From Anabaena lutea FACHB-196 (GTDB taxonomy: Bacteria > Cyanobacteriota > Cyanobacteriia > Cyanobacteriales > Nostocaceae): a stretch of DNA of 64,000 bases. The notes beneath the pieces are model-generated. The model was not told the DNA's origin, made no database searches, and saw only the letters and a program-made list of their open reading frames with translations. The stretch is from contig NZ_JACJST010000006.1 of NCBI RefSeq assembly GCF_014698305.1, positions 1 to 64,000 of the forward strand, read 5' to 3'. The translations under genes were made by a program, and so were the position numbers. This document shows positions 10,713 to 19,230 of the stretch, one piece after another (within the stretch, counting starts at the first letter, position 1; every line of letters begins with the position of its first letter).

Positions 10713-12008
10713 ATGAAGTTTACTAATTTGCAACTCCCATTTATTTTTATTTTAGCTGGTTGCGTTTTTTCCCAAGCTGGTTATACGCAGGATACCAATT
10801 CAAACACATCTAAACTAACTCAAGAAGTTACAAGATTACGTCAACAGGGAGCAACGGGATTACAAACCTTTCTCAAATCCCATAATAATGAATTAACATC
10901 CAAACCTTCACCACAAATCAAAACAGCTTTAGACATATTGTGCCAACAACGAGATTGTTATGCATCTAAATTGTATTGGTACACGGATTTAGAACAAGCT
11001 AAAGCTGCTGCTAAAACTAGTAGTAAACCAATCCTTTCTTTGCGGTTGTTAGGTAGATTAGATACAGACTTGAGTTGTGCTAACAGCCGATTTTTTAGAG
11101 TAGCCTTATATCCAAATGCAGAAATTTCTCAAGTATTAAGAGAAAACTTTATTTTGCATTGGCAAACAGTACGTCCTGTACCCAAAGTAACGATTGATTT
11201 TGGTGACGGACGCAAGTTAGAAAGAACAATTACGGGGAACAGTATTCATTACATTTTAGATAGTTCTGGTCGTCCCATTGATGCTATTCCCGGACTGTAT
11301 GGACCGAAAGCTTTTCTTAAACAACTAAAGGAAGCAGAAATAATTGCAACAGAGTTGGGTAAAATTAGGGGGACAAAATACGAAAATTTATTACAACAAT
11401 ATCATCTGCGTCAGCTTGATAAAATTCAAAACCAATGGAGATCAGATTTATCCCAATTGGGTATTCAGTCTCCACCTCAGTTAGGGCAACTGACCAATAA
11501 TTCTACTTTATCTCCTAGTGCTAGTGTTGCAGGTTCTCTCGCAGTTTCTAAGTCTGTCGTAGAAAGACCTATTATCAATGCGATTCAACCCGATACATTA
11601 GATAATAAATCTAATCCTTTAGAAATTATTGATCAGGCAACTTGGAACAGATTAGCGCAAATATACCAAAGTGATGCTAAACTTGATGGTAATAGTATAG
11701 CTTTAATTCAAGCTAAAAAGTTACCAAATACAACCAGCAAAAATAATTTATCCAGAGTAATTAGTAATTTTGAAACAGTCATGGCTCTGGATACAGTGAG
11801 AAATGAATATATGCTACATAGGCAAATTCATCAATGGTTTTCGCAAAGAAATGAAACATTAGATCTCAATAAACTCAATGAAAAAGTTTATGCTGAACTG
11901 TTTCTAACTCCTAGTTCTGATCCTTGGTTAGGTTTAGCAAACAATGATACTTATAGTGCAATTGATAATGGTGGCATTATTGAGAATTCTGCATTACTAA
12001 GCCGCTAA
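10713..12008 (+). CDS. Putative thioredoxin-like lipoprotein in the tetrapyrrole cluster
   Basis: 431 residues, not a characterised family. The N-terminus has a hydrophobic stretch ending ILAGC, a good lipobox, so it is probably a membrane-anchored lipoprotein. Residues about 80-210 resemble a thioredoxin-like (DUF255/thioredoxin_7-type) domain: EQAKAAAKTSSKPILS, a Cys-containing turn, an aromatic pair and L-REN-FILHW. A standard CXXC is not visible; Cys pairs occur as CQQRDC (about residues 70-76). The C-terminal half is low-complexity and alpha-helical. It lies between ho and acsF, 129 bp before acsF, which suggests a role linked to low-oxygen pigment synthesis. That role is inferred. Confidence 0.7.
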   Translation: MKFTNLQLPFIFILAGCVFSQAGYTQDTNSNTSKLTQEVTRLRQQGATGLQTFLKSHNNELTSKPSPQIKTALDILCQQRDCYASKLYWYTDLEQAKAAAKTSSKPILSLRLLGRLDTDLSCANSRFFRVALYPNAEISQVLRENFILHWQTVRPVPKVTIDFGDGRKLERTITGNSIHYILDSSGRPIDAIPGLYGPKAFLKQLKEAEIIATELGKIRGTKYENLLQQYHLRQLDKIQNQWRSDLSQLGIQSPPQLGQLTNNSTLSPSASVAGSLAVSKSVVERPIINAIQPDTLDNKSNPLEIIDQATWNRLAQIYQSDAKLDGNSIALIQAKKLPNTTSKNNLSRVISNFETVMALDTVRNEYMLHRQIHQWFSQRNETLDLNKLNEKVYAELFLTPSSDPWLGLANNDTYSAIDNGGIIENSALLSR

Positions 12009-12137
12009 AACCTCATCCAATTACTAAACCTGCTCAGATGATTTTGTACAATTTAGTTTCAATAATTTAACTGATGACTACTAAGAACTATTTATGCTTA
12101 GATAATTTTAAAAGCATAAAATAGCAAAAGGAGTATC

Positions 12138-13214
12138 ATGGTTAAGTCTTTAGAAACTCCCGCAGTTGAGTTATTGAAACCAGGTGTCAAAGCCCCGGTT
12201 CAAGAAACATTATTAACTCCCCGTTTTTATACCACAGATTTTGATGCTGTGGCCAAAATGGATATTTCTGCTCATGAGGAGGAAATAAGGGCAGTAGTTG
12301 AAGAACTCAAGGCTGATTATAACCGCCATCACTTCGTTCGTGATGATGAATTTAAACAGTCTTGGGATCACATTCAGGGAGAGAAAAGACTAGCCTTTAT
12401 TGACTTTTTGGAACGTTCCTGTACTTCGGAATTTTCAGGTTTTTTACTGTTTAAAGAATTATCTCGTCGCATCAAAGATAGTAATCCTTTGCTATCAGAA
12501 GCATTTGATTATTTAGCACGAGATGAAGCCCGTCATGCTGGGTTTCTAAATAAGTCAATGGCAGATTTTAATCTTTCCCTTGACTTAAGTTATCTCACTA
12601 AAAATCGAACTTATACCTTTTTTCCTCTAGAGTGGGTAATTTACACAGTTTATCTATCAGAGAAAATTGGCTATTGGCGTTATATTTTAGTGTATCGCCA
12701 TATGGAAAAAAATCCAGATTTCCAGTTTTATCCACTGTTTCGGAAGTTTGAAAGCTGGTGTCAAGATGAAAATAGACACGGGGATTTCTTCAAAGCTTTG
12801 TTACGTTCTCAACCCCAGTTATGGAATAATTGGAAAGCGCGTTTATGGGTGCGCTTCTTCTTATTAACGGTGTTTGCTACTCATACAATGACCGTATTTG
12901 AACGGGCTAATTTCTATGAAATATTAGGAGTTCATCCTCGTAAATACAATAATCAGGTAATTGAAGAAACCAACAAAACCGCAGCGAGAGCATTTCCCAT
13001 TATCTTGAATACAAATCACCCCTACTTTTTCTGGTATTTGGAACAATGTGCAATCAATAACCAGAAAATTATCGAACTCAATAACAGTAAGCATGGGCTA
13101 ATTGCCAAGTTTTTCAAAAAAATACCGTTGATGAAAAACATCGTTTGGTATATGTTGAAACTTTACCTGATTAAACCTATCAACGCGGAAAAGAATCGTC
13201 AGGCTGTTTGTTAA
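12138..13214 (+). CDS. acsF: Mg-protoporphyrin IX monomethyl ester oxidative cyclase (AcsF/ChlA)
   Basis: Diiron oxygenase that forms the isocyclic ring E of chlorophyll, converting Mg-protoporphyrin monomethyl ester to protochlorophyllide. 358 residues, normal length. Diiron ligand motifs DEARHAGF and DENRHGDF are clear. AAGGAG lies just upstream of the ATG. In Synechocystis the paralogue ChlAII acts under micro-oxic conditions and is clustered with ho2 and hemN. The same partners are present here, so this is likely the low-oxygen isoform. The main isoform should be elsewhere in the genome. Confidence 0.93.
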   Translation: MVKSLETPAVELLKPGVKAPVQETLLTPRFYTTDFDAVAKMDISAHEEEIRAVVEELKADYNRHHFVRDDEFKQSWDHIQGEKRLAFIDFLERSCTSEFSGFLLFKELSRRIKDSNPLLSEAFDYLARDEARHAGFLNKSMADFNLSLDLSYLTKNRTYTFFPLEWVIYTVYLSEKIGYWRYILVYRHMEKNPDFQFYPLFRKFESWCQDENRHGDFFKALLRSQPQLWNNWKARLWVRFFLLTVFATHTMTVFERANFYEILGVHPRKYNNQVIEETNKTAARAFPIILNTNHPYFFWYLEQCAINNQKIIELNNSKHGLIAKFFKKIPLMKNIVWYMLKLYLIKPINAEKNRQAVC

Positions 13215-13528
13215 TTGATATTTTGCCTCTTTGACGGTTTGTATTATTTTTAATTTCTAATCTCGCGTAATTCCTAATATCTTTTAAACTAATACAGTGT
13301 GTCTGGAAAACCTATTACAAAATCTCTCTTCTAGAAAGAGGGAGATTTTGAATTTTCTCCCTTTCCTCATTGGGAAGGAGGTTAAGTTTTTTGTGGGCTG
13401 TTGGTGTCTTAACCGCCCTGCATGAAAACGCTTATAGCCCACATTCCACAGCCCAACTGTCACAATCGGGAAATTACTGAGAGGAAAAGCCCAGCAATCA
13501 TAAAATTTGCAGATTTTTTGGAGTTCTC
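13215..13528. terminator. Post-acsF hairpin region
   Basis: 314 bp without a gene between convergent acsF and the HAMP protein. A long hairpin at 13319-13349 (AAAATCTC...GAGATTTT with an inner CTAG turn) is a likely two-way terminator. Beyond it is a CCTTTCC/GGAAGG repeat. The part nearest 13529 may contain eroded coding sequence of the truncated kinase. Confidence 0.5.
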
Positions 13529-14644
13529 TTACTCACCATTTTGTTCTGTTTCTATAAGTTGAGCTTGAGTGCGACGTAATTCTTCTAATGTCAACTCTAA
13601 ACTGAGATTTTTCTCGTTTAATTCCCGCGTTCGTTCATGTACTTTTTCTTCAAGAATCTGGCTGTATACTTCTAGTTGTTCATTAGCATCATTTTGGATT
13701 TTAATGAGTTGCTTAACTTCCAGGATGAGACGATTGAGAGAAGCTGCTAAAATCCCAACTTCATCATTAGTTGTTACAGGTGCTTGCAAATCAAAATTAC
13801 ATTCTTCTGTCACCTGTTGAGCAATGTGAGTGACTAATTGAATAGGACGGGCAATGGTACGACTGGTGTAAATTGCTAATAATGTGGCGATGGCAATTGA
13901 TAGTGATAAGCTACCTAAAATAATGTATAAACGTAATTTTTCTGCCCTTTTCAGTTCCCAATTAGCTTGCTGATACTCCTCGGCTATTACTTCCACAAGC
14001 ATTGTGATATCATCAAGAAAATCATCAATCATAAAAACTGATGAACCGTGCATGAAATTAAACAGTTTAGTTTGTGCTATTTTAATTTCATTTGTTGATA
14101 TTTTACTAGGATTATTAGCCTGAAATAAACCTCCAGTATGTTGTAAGTAAGCATCAAATCCTTTGTAGGTTTGCAATAAGCGATAAACAGCTTCTTGCTC
14201 AATGATAGAATCATAAATAATAGGATTTTCAATATTGTAGTTAGCTTGAAAATCAAACCAAATTTCTCTAGCTTCTTCAACATATCTCAATAATAAAGCA
14301 TATTGTTCTGTCCATTTTGGTGGTTGCTCCATATATAAAATCAGCTTGTGTTGATTGGTACGAACACGAAACACAATAGTTTTGAGTTGGGACATTTGAT
14401 ATAACTCTTCAATTGCTGCTTCTTCCCGTTTCTGGGCTTGTCGCTGGTAATGATCCGCAATTAAAAACCCAATGCTAGTTCCCAAGACAGCAATACTCAA
14501 AAGCAGTCCATATCCAAGACCAATTTTTTGTCCAACTTTCAAATGGCTGAACCAATAGCGATAATTACTTGTGTCTGGGGTTGAATTAGTTGATTCCAAG
14601 GGGATATTTGGCTTATCAAAATCTAAGTTGTGTTGCTGTTTCAT
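13529..14644 (-). CDS. HAMP-domain sensor, truncated before the kinase core
   Basis: 371 residues. A membrane segment (LGYGLLLSIAVLGTSIGFLIA) is followed by an extracytoplasmic helical sensor of about 170 residues, a second membrane segment (LYIILGSLSLSIAIATLLAIYTS), HAMP (ARPIQLVTHIAQQVTEE) and a coiled coil ending RRTQAQLIETEQNGE. In cyanobacterial hybrid kinases this coiled coil normally runs straight into a TEKMSSLGQ...H-box. Here a stop follows instead. A one-base shift would read TE-KMVS, matching the expected start of the HisKA domain, but homology ends there. It is therefore probably a broken histidine kinase, or a sensor reused without its kinase. Lies downstream of a complete two-component pair. 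Confidence 0.75.
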   Translation of the reverse strand: MKQQHNLDFDKPNIPLESTNSTPDTSNYRYWFSHLKVGQKIGLGYGLLLSIAVLGTSIGFLIADHYQRQAQKREEAAIEELYQMSQLKTIVFRVRTNQHKLILYMEQPPKWTEQYALLLRYVEEAREIWFDFQANYNIENPIIYDSIIEQEAVYRLLQTYKGFDAYLQHTGGLFQANNPSKISTNEIKIAQTKLFNFMHGSSVFMIDDFLDDITMLVEVIAEEYQQANWELKRAEKLRLYIILGSLSLSIAIATLLAIYTSRTIARPIQLVTHIAQQVTEECNFDLQAPVTTNDEVGILAASLNRLILEVKQLIKIQNDANEQLEVYSQILEEKVHERTRELNEKNLSLELTLEELRRTQAQLIETEQNGE

Positions 14645-14760
14645 GCTTAACCACGACCCAGATAAACTTGAATCCGTTCCCGTTATTGGGTGCAGGAAGC
14701 AGGGGAGGCAGGGTGCAGGGGGATAATAACAACTGACTACTCAATACTCTGCACTCGGTA

Positions 14761-15429
14761 CTATGTTCGTAACCGATAACCCATACCTCTGACTGTCTCA
14801 ATCACGTTGCTGCCAAGTTTTTTGCGGAGATAACCGACATAGACATCGACAATATTAGAACCAGGGTTATAGTCGTAACCCCACACAGAATCTAGGAGTT
14901 GTTCTCGACTGATGATTTGTCCTGGATGACGACAAAACATTTCTACCATTGCAAATTCACGGGCGGGTAGTTCTATAATGCGATCGCCTAATTTTACTTG
15001 TCGAGTCCGCAAATCTAGGACTACGTTACCAGCTTTCAGGGTAAATTCTTGAGCATCTCTGACCGGTATAGCACTCCGCAACCGCAATTTTACCCGTGCT
15101 AGTAGTTCTTCAAATCGGAAAGGTTTGGTGACATAATCATCTGCACCTCCTTCTAATCCTGCAACTTTATCATGAATGTCACTGCGAGCAGAAAGGATAA
15201 TCACAGGTATATCTTCTCCCTGTCCGCGTAGTTCTTCGAGAACTTGAAATCCATCTTTTCCTGGCAAACGCAGATCCAAAATTAACAAATCAAACGTGCT
15301 ACTTTGGATCACATCCAGCACACACAAACCATCGGTAACAATTGTGGTTGTGAATCCTTGCGATCGCAACCCTTTTTGAATAAATGAGGCAATTCGGGGT
15401 TCATCTTCAACAATGAGAATGTTGGGCAT
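14761..15429 (-). CDS. OmpR/PhoB-family response regulator
   Basis: 222 residues from the ATG at 15429 (MPNILIVEDE); eight more codons are open upstream but look repeat-derived. The receiver domain has the acidic pocket EDE and phosphoacceptor Asp in LILDLRLPGKDGF, then LSAR and the conserved Lys in DYVTKPF. A C-terminal winged-helix DNA-binding domain follows (EFAMVEMFCRHPGQIISREQLL). It pairs with the histidine kinase at 15765-17399, transcribed first in the same direction. Targets are unknown. The kinase domain order resembles the NrsS/ManS-like or RppB-like group, but this is not certain. Confidence 0.9.
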   Translation of the reverse strand: MPNILIVEDEPRIASFIQKGLRSQGFTTTIVTDGLCVLDVIQSSTFDLLILDLRLPGKDGFQVLEELRGQGEDIPVIILSARSDIHDKVAGLEGGADDYVTKPFRFEELLARVKLRLRSAIPVRDAQEFTLKAGNVVLDLRTRQVKLGDRIIELPAREFAMVEMFCRHPGQIISREQLLDSVWGYDYNPGSNIVDVYVGYLRKKLGSNVIETVRGMGYRLRT

Positions 15430-15764
15430 ATCAGGGGGCAGGGGGCAGCTCACAAGGGTAGGTATTTTACATTGTCGTGAGGGCTAGACTTGGTGGACAA
15501 GGAAGGACAGTGGACAAGGGAGGAAAACCGTACAAAATCATATTCTCTTGGTAACAAGAACAGTCCGTCAAAAGACCATTGTGCGGAGAAAATCTTCCTT
15601 GTCTACTTTCCCTCCTTGTCTTCCTAGTCCTGCCTTAACAGATAATATTAAAAACCTACCCTTGTCAGGCAGGGGGCAGGGGGCAGGAGGTAATATATTA
15701 TTCTCCCCATCACCCCATCACCCCATCACCCCATCACCTCTACACCCTACACCCTTACCCCCTT
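15430..15764. repeat. Repeat-filled spacer between kinase and regulator
   Basis: 335 bp with GGGGGCA runs, AAGGACAGTGGACAAGG-type repeats in both orientations, and (CCCCATCA) octamers at 15705-15738 preceded by GGTAATATATTATTCTCC (15689-15706). The same combination is found at 19167-19227. Short open frames here are repeat reading and are not called. Confidence 0.6.
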
Positions 15765-17399
15765 TCATGGAGGATCTAGGGGTAAGACGATGGTAAACAT
15801 CGAACCTTTGCCTAACTGACTGCGAAGTAATACTTGCCCATCATGAGCTTGTGCGATCGCTCGGACAATAGATAACCCCAAACCTGCACCTTCGGAACGA
15901 CGACGACTGTGGGAAGTGCGGGCAAATCGTTCAAAAATCCTTTTTTGATCAACCAGTGGAATACCTTCGCCTGTATCGCGTACCCAGAAGCGTACTTTCC
16001 CTTTAGCGATCGCTGAACCGATGGAAATAGTATCAGTTTTTTTAGTATGCTGAGTAGCATTTTGCGCTAAATTCATCATAGCTTCAGTAATTCTTTGGCG
16101 ATCGACAACAATCTGACCTTTAGCTACAGCGTCCAGTTGCCAATCTCTTTCTGCCAGTGCTTGGGCTTTGATCAATAACTCTTGGGTTAACTCTGCCACA
16201 TTCACCGTTGCTACCTGTAAAAAGTCTGCCCGTTCTGCTTTGGCCAGCAAAATCAGATCATCAACTAAACGGCTCATCCGGTCTAGTTCTCCCATCACCA
16301 TTGTCAGGGTTTCCTGTTGTTCTTGGGGGTCATCTCCCATTAGTTCTAAATGTCCACGAATGATAGTGATAGGAGTTCGCAGTTCATGTCCAGCATCATT
16401 CACAAATTCGCGCTGACTGGCAAAAGCAGCTTCAAGTCTGTCCATCATTTCATTGAATGTTGTGGCCAGTTTTCCCAATTCTCCTTTATCTCGCACTGGC
16501 AAACGCTGAGTTAAATCTGACTCACTAATGGCATGAGCCGTGGTGATAATTGTCCGTAGAGGAGTCAGTATTCGCCCCGTAGCTAACCAAGCCAAAATTA
16601 ACGACACTACAAAAACTAAGCTGGAAACTTCAATAATTGCCGTCACTGCTTCTAAAGCTTGTGTCCTATCCCCAGCAGTGTTGTGTGCCACCACGAATAC
16701 CCCCCGTGTTTCTCCATTGATGGTAATCGGTTCCACAATGTACATAGTATTACTAACATCAGCGGTGAGAAATTCCTTCTCTCCCTGTTCTGCATAAGTC
16801 TGTTTTGCCCACTGTCTCATTAATAGTGAATTTCTGGCTAGAAGCTTAGGACGGGCGCTAGGACTGGATTTGTAGAATTCACCATCTATAAAAGTGATGA
16901 AATAGGATTCATCTTTGGGTAGCCGATACAACAGATAAGCTTTTAAAAGCTTTTTTAAATCTTCTACTGATTTGGGTACAGTGGTTTGTTTTTGTTCAGA
17001 GATTAACCAGTTCAATTGCTTTGGATCAATTACCATCTCTTCAGTGAGTTCATCTTCTGGAATCAAGGTTTGTCCATTAATCAATGCCTTAAAAGCCTTG
17101 ATGTCTGCGGACATATTTTGACGAACACGCTGATCAATGCGGTGATAGAGATGATAGCGAAAGGCAGGAATAGCAATGAGAAAGGTTATGCCTAAAATCA
17201 GCAAGTACCACAGCAAAATTAGGGTGCGTGCTTCTCCGAATACTTGCTGCCCAACTAAAAAAAACTGGGACATTTTAAAAACAGATATGCGCTCACGAAA
17301 ACGATTTATTATCATCCTCATTTTAAATATTCTTGATTTCAATTTTTCCTGTTCTCTATTTGGAATTGAGTTATTCCTATCACGGTTAAACTCATACAA
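15765..17399 (-). CDS. HAMP sensor histidine kinase
   Basis: 544 residues from a TTG. More likely starts are the ATGs at 17321 or 17315, because the segment before them is not hydrophobic or conserved. Domains: membrane segment (LILLWYLLILGITFLIAIPAF), an extracytoplasmic domain of about 165 residues, a second membrane segment (AIIEVSSLVFVVSLILAWLAT), HAMP, HisKA with H-box GHELRTPITIIRGHLELM, and HATPase with N-box NLAQNATQHT, DTGEGIP and GAGLGLSIV. This is a complete class I kinase and probably phosphorylates the regulator at 14761-15429. The signal is unknown. Confidence 0.9.
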   Translation of the reverse strand: MYEFNRDRNNSIPNREQEKLKSRIFKMRMIINRFRERISVFKMSQFFLVGQQVFGEARTLILLWYLLILGITFLIAIPAFRYHLYHRIDQRVRQNMSADIKAFKALINGQTLIPEDELTEEMVIDPKQLNWLISEQKQTTVPKSVEDLKKLLKAYLLYRLPKDESYFITFIDGEFYKSSPSARPKLLARNSLLMRQWAKQTYAEQGEKEFLTADVSNTMYIVEPITINGETRGVFVVAHNTAGDRTQALEAVTAIIEVSSLVFVVSLILAWLATGRILTPLRTIITTAHAISESDLTQRLPVRDKGELGKLATTFNEMMDRLEAAFASQREFVNDAGHELRTPITIIRGHLELMGDDPQEQQETLTMVMGELDRMSRLVDDLILLAKAERADFLQVATVNVAELTQELLIKAQALAERDWQLDAVAKGQIVVDRQRITEAMMNLAQNATQHTKKTDTISIGSAIAKGKVRFWVRDTGEGIPLVDQKRIFERFARTSHSRRRSEGAGLGLSIVRAIAQAHDGQVLLRSQLGKGSMFTIVLPLDPP

Positions 17400-17811
17400 A
17401 TTGGGTTATTTAAAATTATGTTGATTTCCTGTAGATTAATTTACTCAAATGATAATTATGTAAAGATGAGAAGATTTTCATCTATTTTTCATGTGCTTTT
17501 CATGAGTAATTGCTATGTTAGCAATGATCTTTAATGTTTCTTAAAGAAAACAAAATTAAATCTTAATATTCTGTTTGAAAAACAAGTGTGTAAAATCTAT
17601 CTACCCAATGAGTACAAAAATGATACTACTATTTAACCCTCTTAAATTCAATATCTGGAGAGAGTTAAATAGGTAATAAATCAATTAAATGTAATAAAGG
17701 GAGTATGGTTCGCACGAACCTCTCCTATCAGTAATAAGAATTAGTTCTTAGTCCTGTCTATTGCCTACTGCCTCTGAATCTAGGAGCAAATTTATCAGTC
17801 GCCATTAATCA
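17400..17811. other. 412-bp upstream region of kinase and glycosyltransferase
   Basis: Divergent promoter area. A stem-loop TTTAACCCTC...GAGAGTTAAA (17632-17669) is visible. AT-rich GATAATTAT near 17450 could suit many regulators but is too short to assign. No gene seen. Confidence 0.4.
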
Positions 17812-19155
17812 TTGTTGTGGTTAATTACCCTCATGAAAACGTTGTCAGGATTGCCCATGAAAAACTTATTAACTCACTCTAGAGAAATAGGACTAACGGT
17901 GGCTAGAGAAGAATCTGGGGAGGTTAGTAGTTCATCTCACAATCCTCGTAAGTGGCGCATTGCTTTATATTCCCATGACACAATGGGACTAGGACACAAA
18001 CGCCGTAACTTGTTAATTGCTCAAACATTAGTAGGATATTCACCCCTAGAAACCGATATTTTGATGATTAGTGGCATACAGGATGGCAGCAATGTATTCA
18101 TACCTCCAGGAGTTGATTGTTTAACCTTACCTGCTCTGTACAAAAATATTGATGGTCAATATCAAGCACGGCGATTGGATTTGTCATTGCAGGAAATTAT
18201 TACACTGCGATCGCAGGTTATTCTCACCACCATCAAAACTTTTAAACCCGATCTTTTCATTGTTGATAATGTACCCAGAGGTGCAGTCAGAGAACTAGAA
18301 CCAACGCTGAATTACTTGCGAACCCAAGAAGAAACACGCTGCATTTTAGGTTTACGAGATGTGTTAGATGAACCTGCATCTGTACAGCGAGATTGGAAAA
18401 GCATGGCTAATGAAGAAGCCATTCAAACTTATTATGATGCCGTTTGGGTATATGGAGATCCAGCTATTTATGATTTAGCAAAAGAATATAATTTCCACCC
18501 CACGACTGTTGCTAAACTCCGCTACACAGGCTATCTTGACCAACGTAACCGCCTCAAGTTCATGGATGTGGATAGTGTTGAGACTTTTAAATCCCTCAAT
18601 TTGCCATCAGGAAGATTAGCATTATGCTTGGTGGGTGGTGGACAAGATGGAGCGCGGTTAGCAGAAACATTTGCTAGTGCGGAACTACCACCAGAGATGA
18701 ATGGCATCATTTTGACGGGTCCTTTTATGCCGCGACAGGTACAGCAAAGGCTTCAGAAGTTGGCTGCTAAACGTGATAATTTGCGAGTATTGAAATATTT
18801 ATCTGAGCCAACACTGTTAATAAATCAGGCCGAACGCGTCATTGCTATGGGTGGATACAATACAACTTGTGAATTGTTGTCATTTCAAAAGCGATCGCTC
18901 ATTGTACCCCGTATCAAACCCCGTCGAGAACAGTTTATCCGTGCCGAACGCTTACATTCACTTGGTTTAGTGGATATGCTGCACCCCCACAACCTCACAT
19001 CTCAAGCATTGACAGATTGGTTAATACAAGAAAGCGAAAAACCACAGATTCGTAACTTTGTCAATCTCAATGGACTCAATCACATTTCCCAATTGATAGA
19101 CGAGATACTCATGGGTAAGCATTCAGCTATCAGCTATCAGCAGTCAGCTTCTTAA
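17812..19155 (+). CDS. Glycosyltransferase, MurG/GT-B-like
   Basis: 447 residues from TTG; the ATGs at 17833 and 17857 are alternatives and none has a convincing ribosome site. A GT-B fold is suggested by the N-terminal MGLGHKRRNLLIAQTL (glycan-acceptor loop as in MurG-like enzymes), LCLVGGGQDG at the domain junction and the donor-binding segment AMGGYNTTCELLSFQKRSLIVPRIKPRREQ in two halves around residues 350-370. It likely transfers a sugar from a nucleotide donor. It opens a cluster of glycosyltransferases, an ABC exporter and a kinase-like protein, suggesting synthesis of an exported glycan or glycolipid. Confidence 0.8.
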   Translation: MLWLITLMKTLSGLPMKNLLTHSREIGLTVAREESGEVSSSSHNPRKWRIALYSHDTMGLGHKRRNLLIAQTLVGYSPLETDILMISGIQDGSNVFIPPGVDCLTLPALYKNIDGQYQARRLDLSLQEIITLRSQVILTTIKTFKPDLFIVDNVPRGAVRELEPTLNYLRTQEETRCILGLRDVLDEPASVQRDWKSMANEEAIQTYYDAVWVYGDPAIYDLAKEYNFHPTTVAKLRYTGYLDQRNRLKFMDVDSVETFKSLNLPSGRLALCLVGGGQDGARLAETFASAELPPEMNGIILTGPFMPRQVQQRLQKLAAKRDNLRVLKYLSEPTLLINQAERVIAMGGYNTTCELLSFQKRSLIVPRIKPRREQFIRAERLHSLGLVDMLHPHNLTSQALTDWLIQESEKPQIRNFVNLNGLNHISQLIDEILMGKHSAISYQQSAS

Positions 19156-19166
19156 AGAAGGCAGTA

Positions 19167-19227
19167 GGTAATATATTATTCTCCCCATCACCCCATCACC
19201 CCATCACCCCATCACCCCATCACCCCT
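19167..19227. repeat. CCCCATCA octamer tandem array before a glycosyltransferase
   Basis: GGTAATATATTATTCTCC followed by about 5.5 copies of CCCCATCA, ending 4 bp before the ATG at 19231. The same composite unit lies at 15689-15738. There is no Shine-Dalgarno motif between the array and the start codon. Confidence 0.75.
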
Positions 19228-19230
19228 ATT

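Noticed and set aside
13215-13528. tRNA or small RNA gene in the hairpin-rich gap after acsF
   Set aside because: No cloverleaf with T-loop (GGTTCRA) could be drawn. The hairpin is explained as a terminator.
15705-15738. Regular CCCCATCA repeats as a CRISPR array
   Set aside because: Units are contiguous 8-mers with no spacers, and no cas gene is near.
15548-15796. 82-codon open frame on the plus strand between regulator and kinase
   Set aside because: It is built from repeats (PSPHHPITPSPLHPTP-like) and overlaps the kinase 3' end. No gene-like features.
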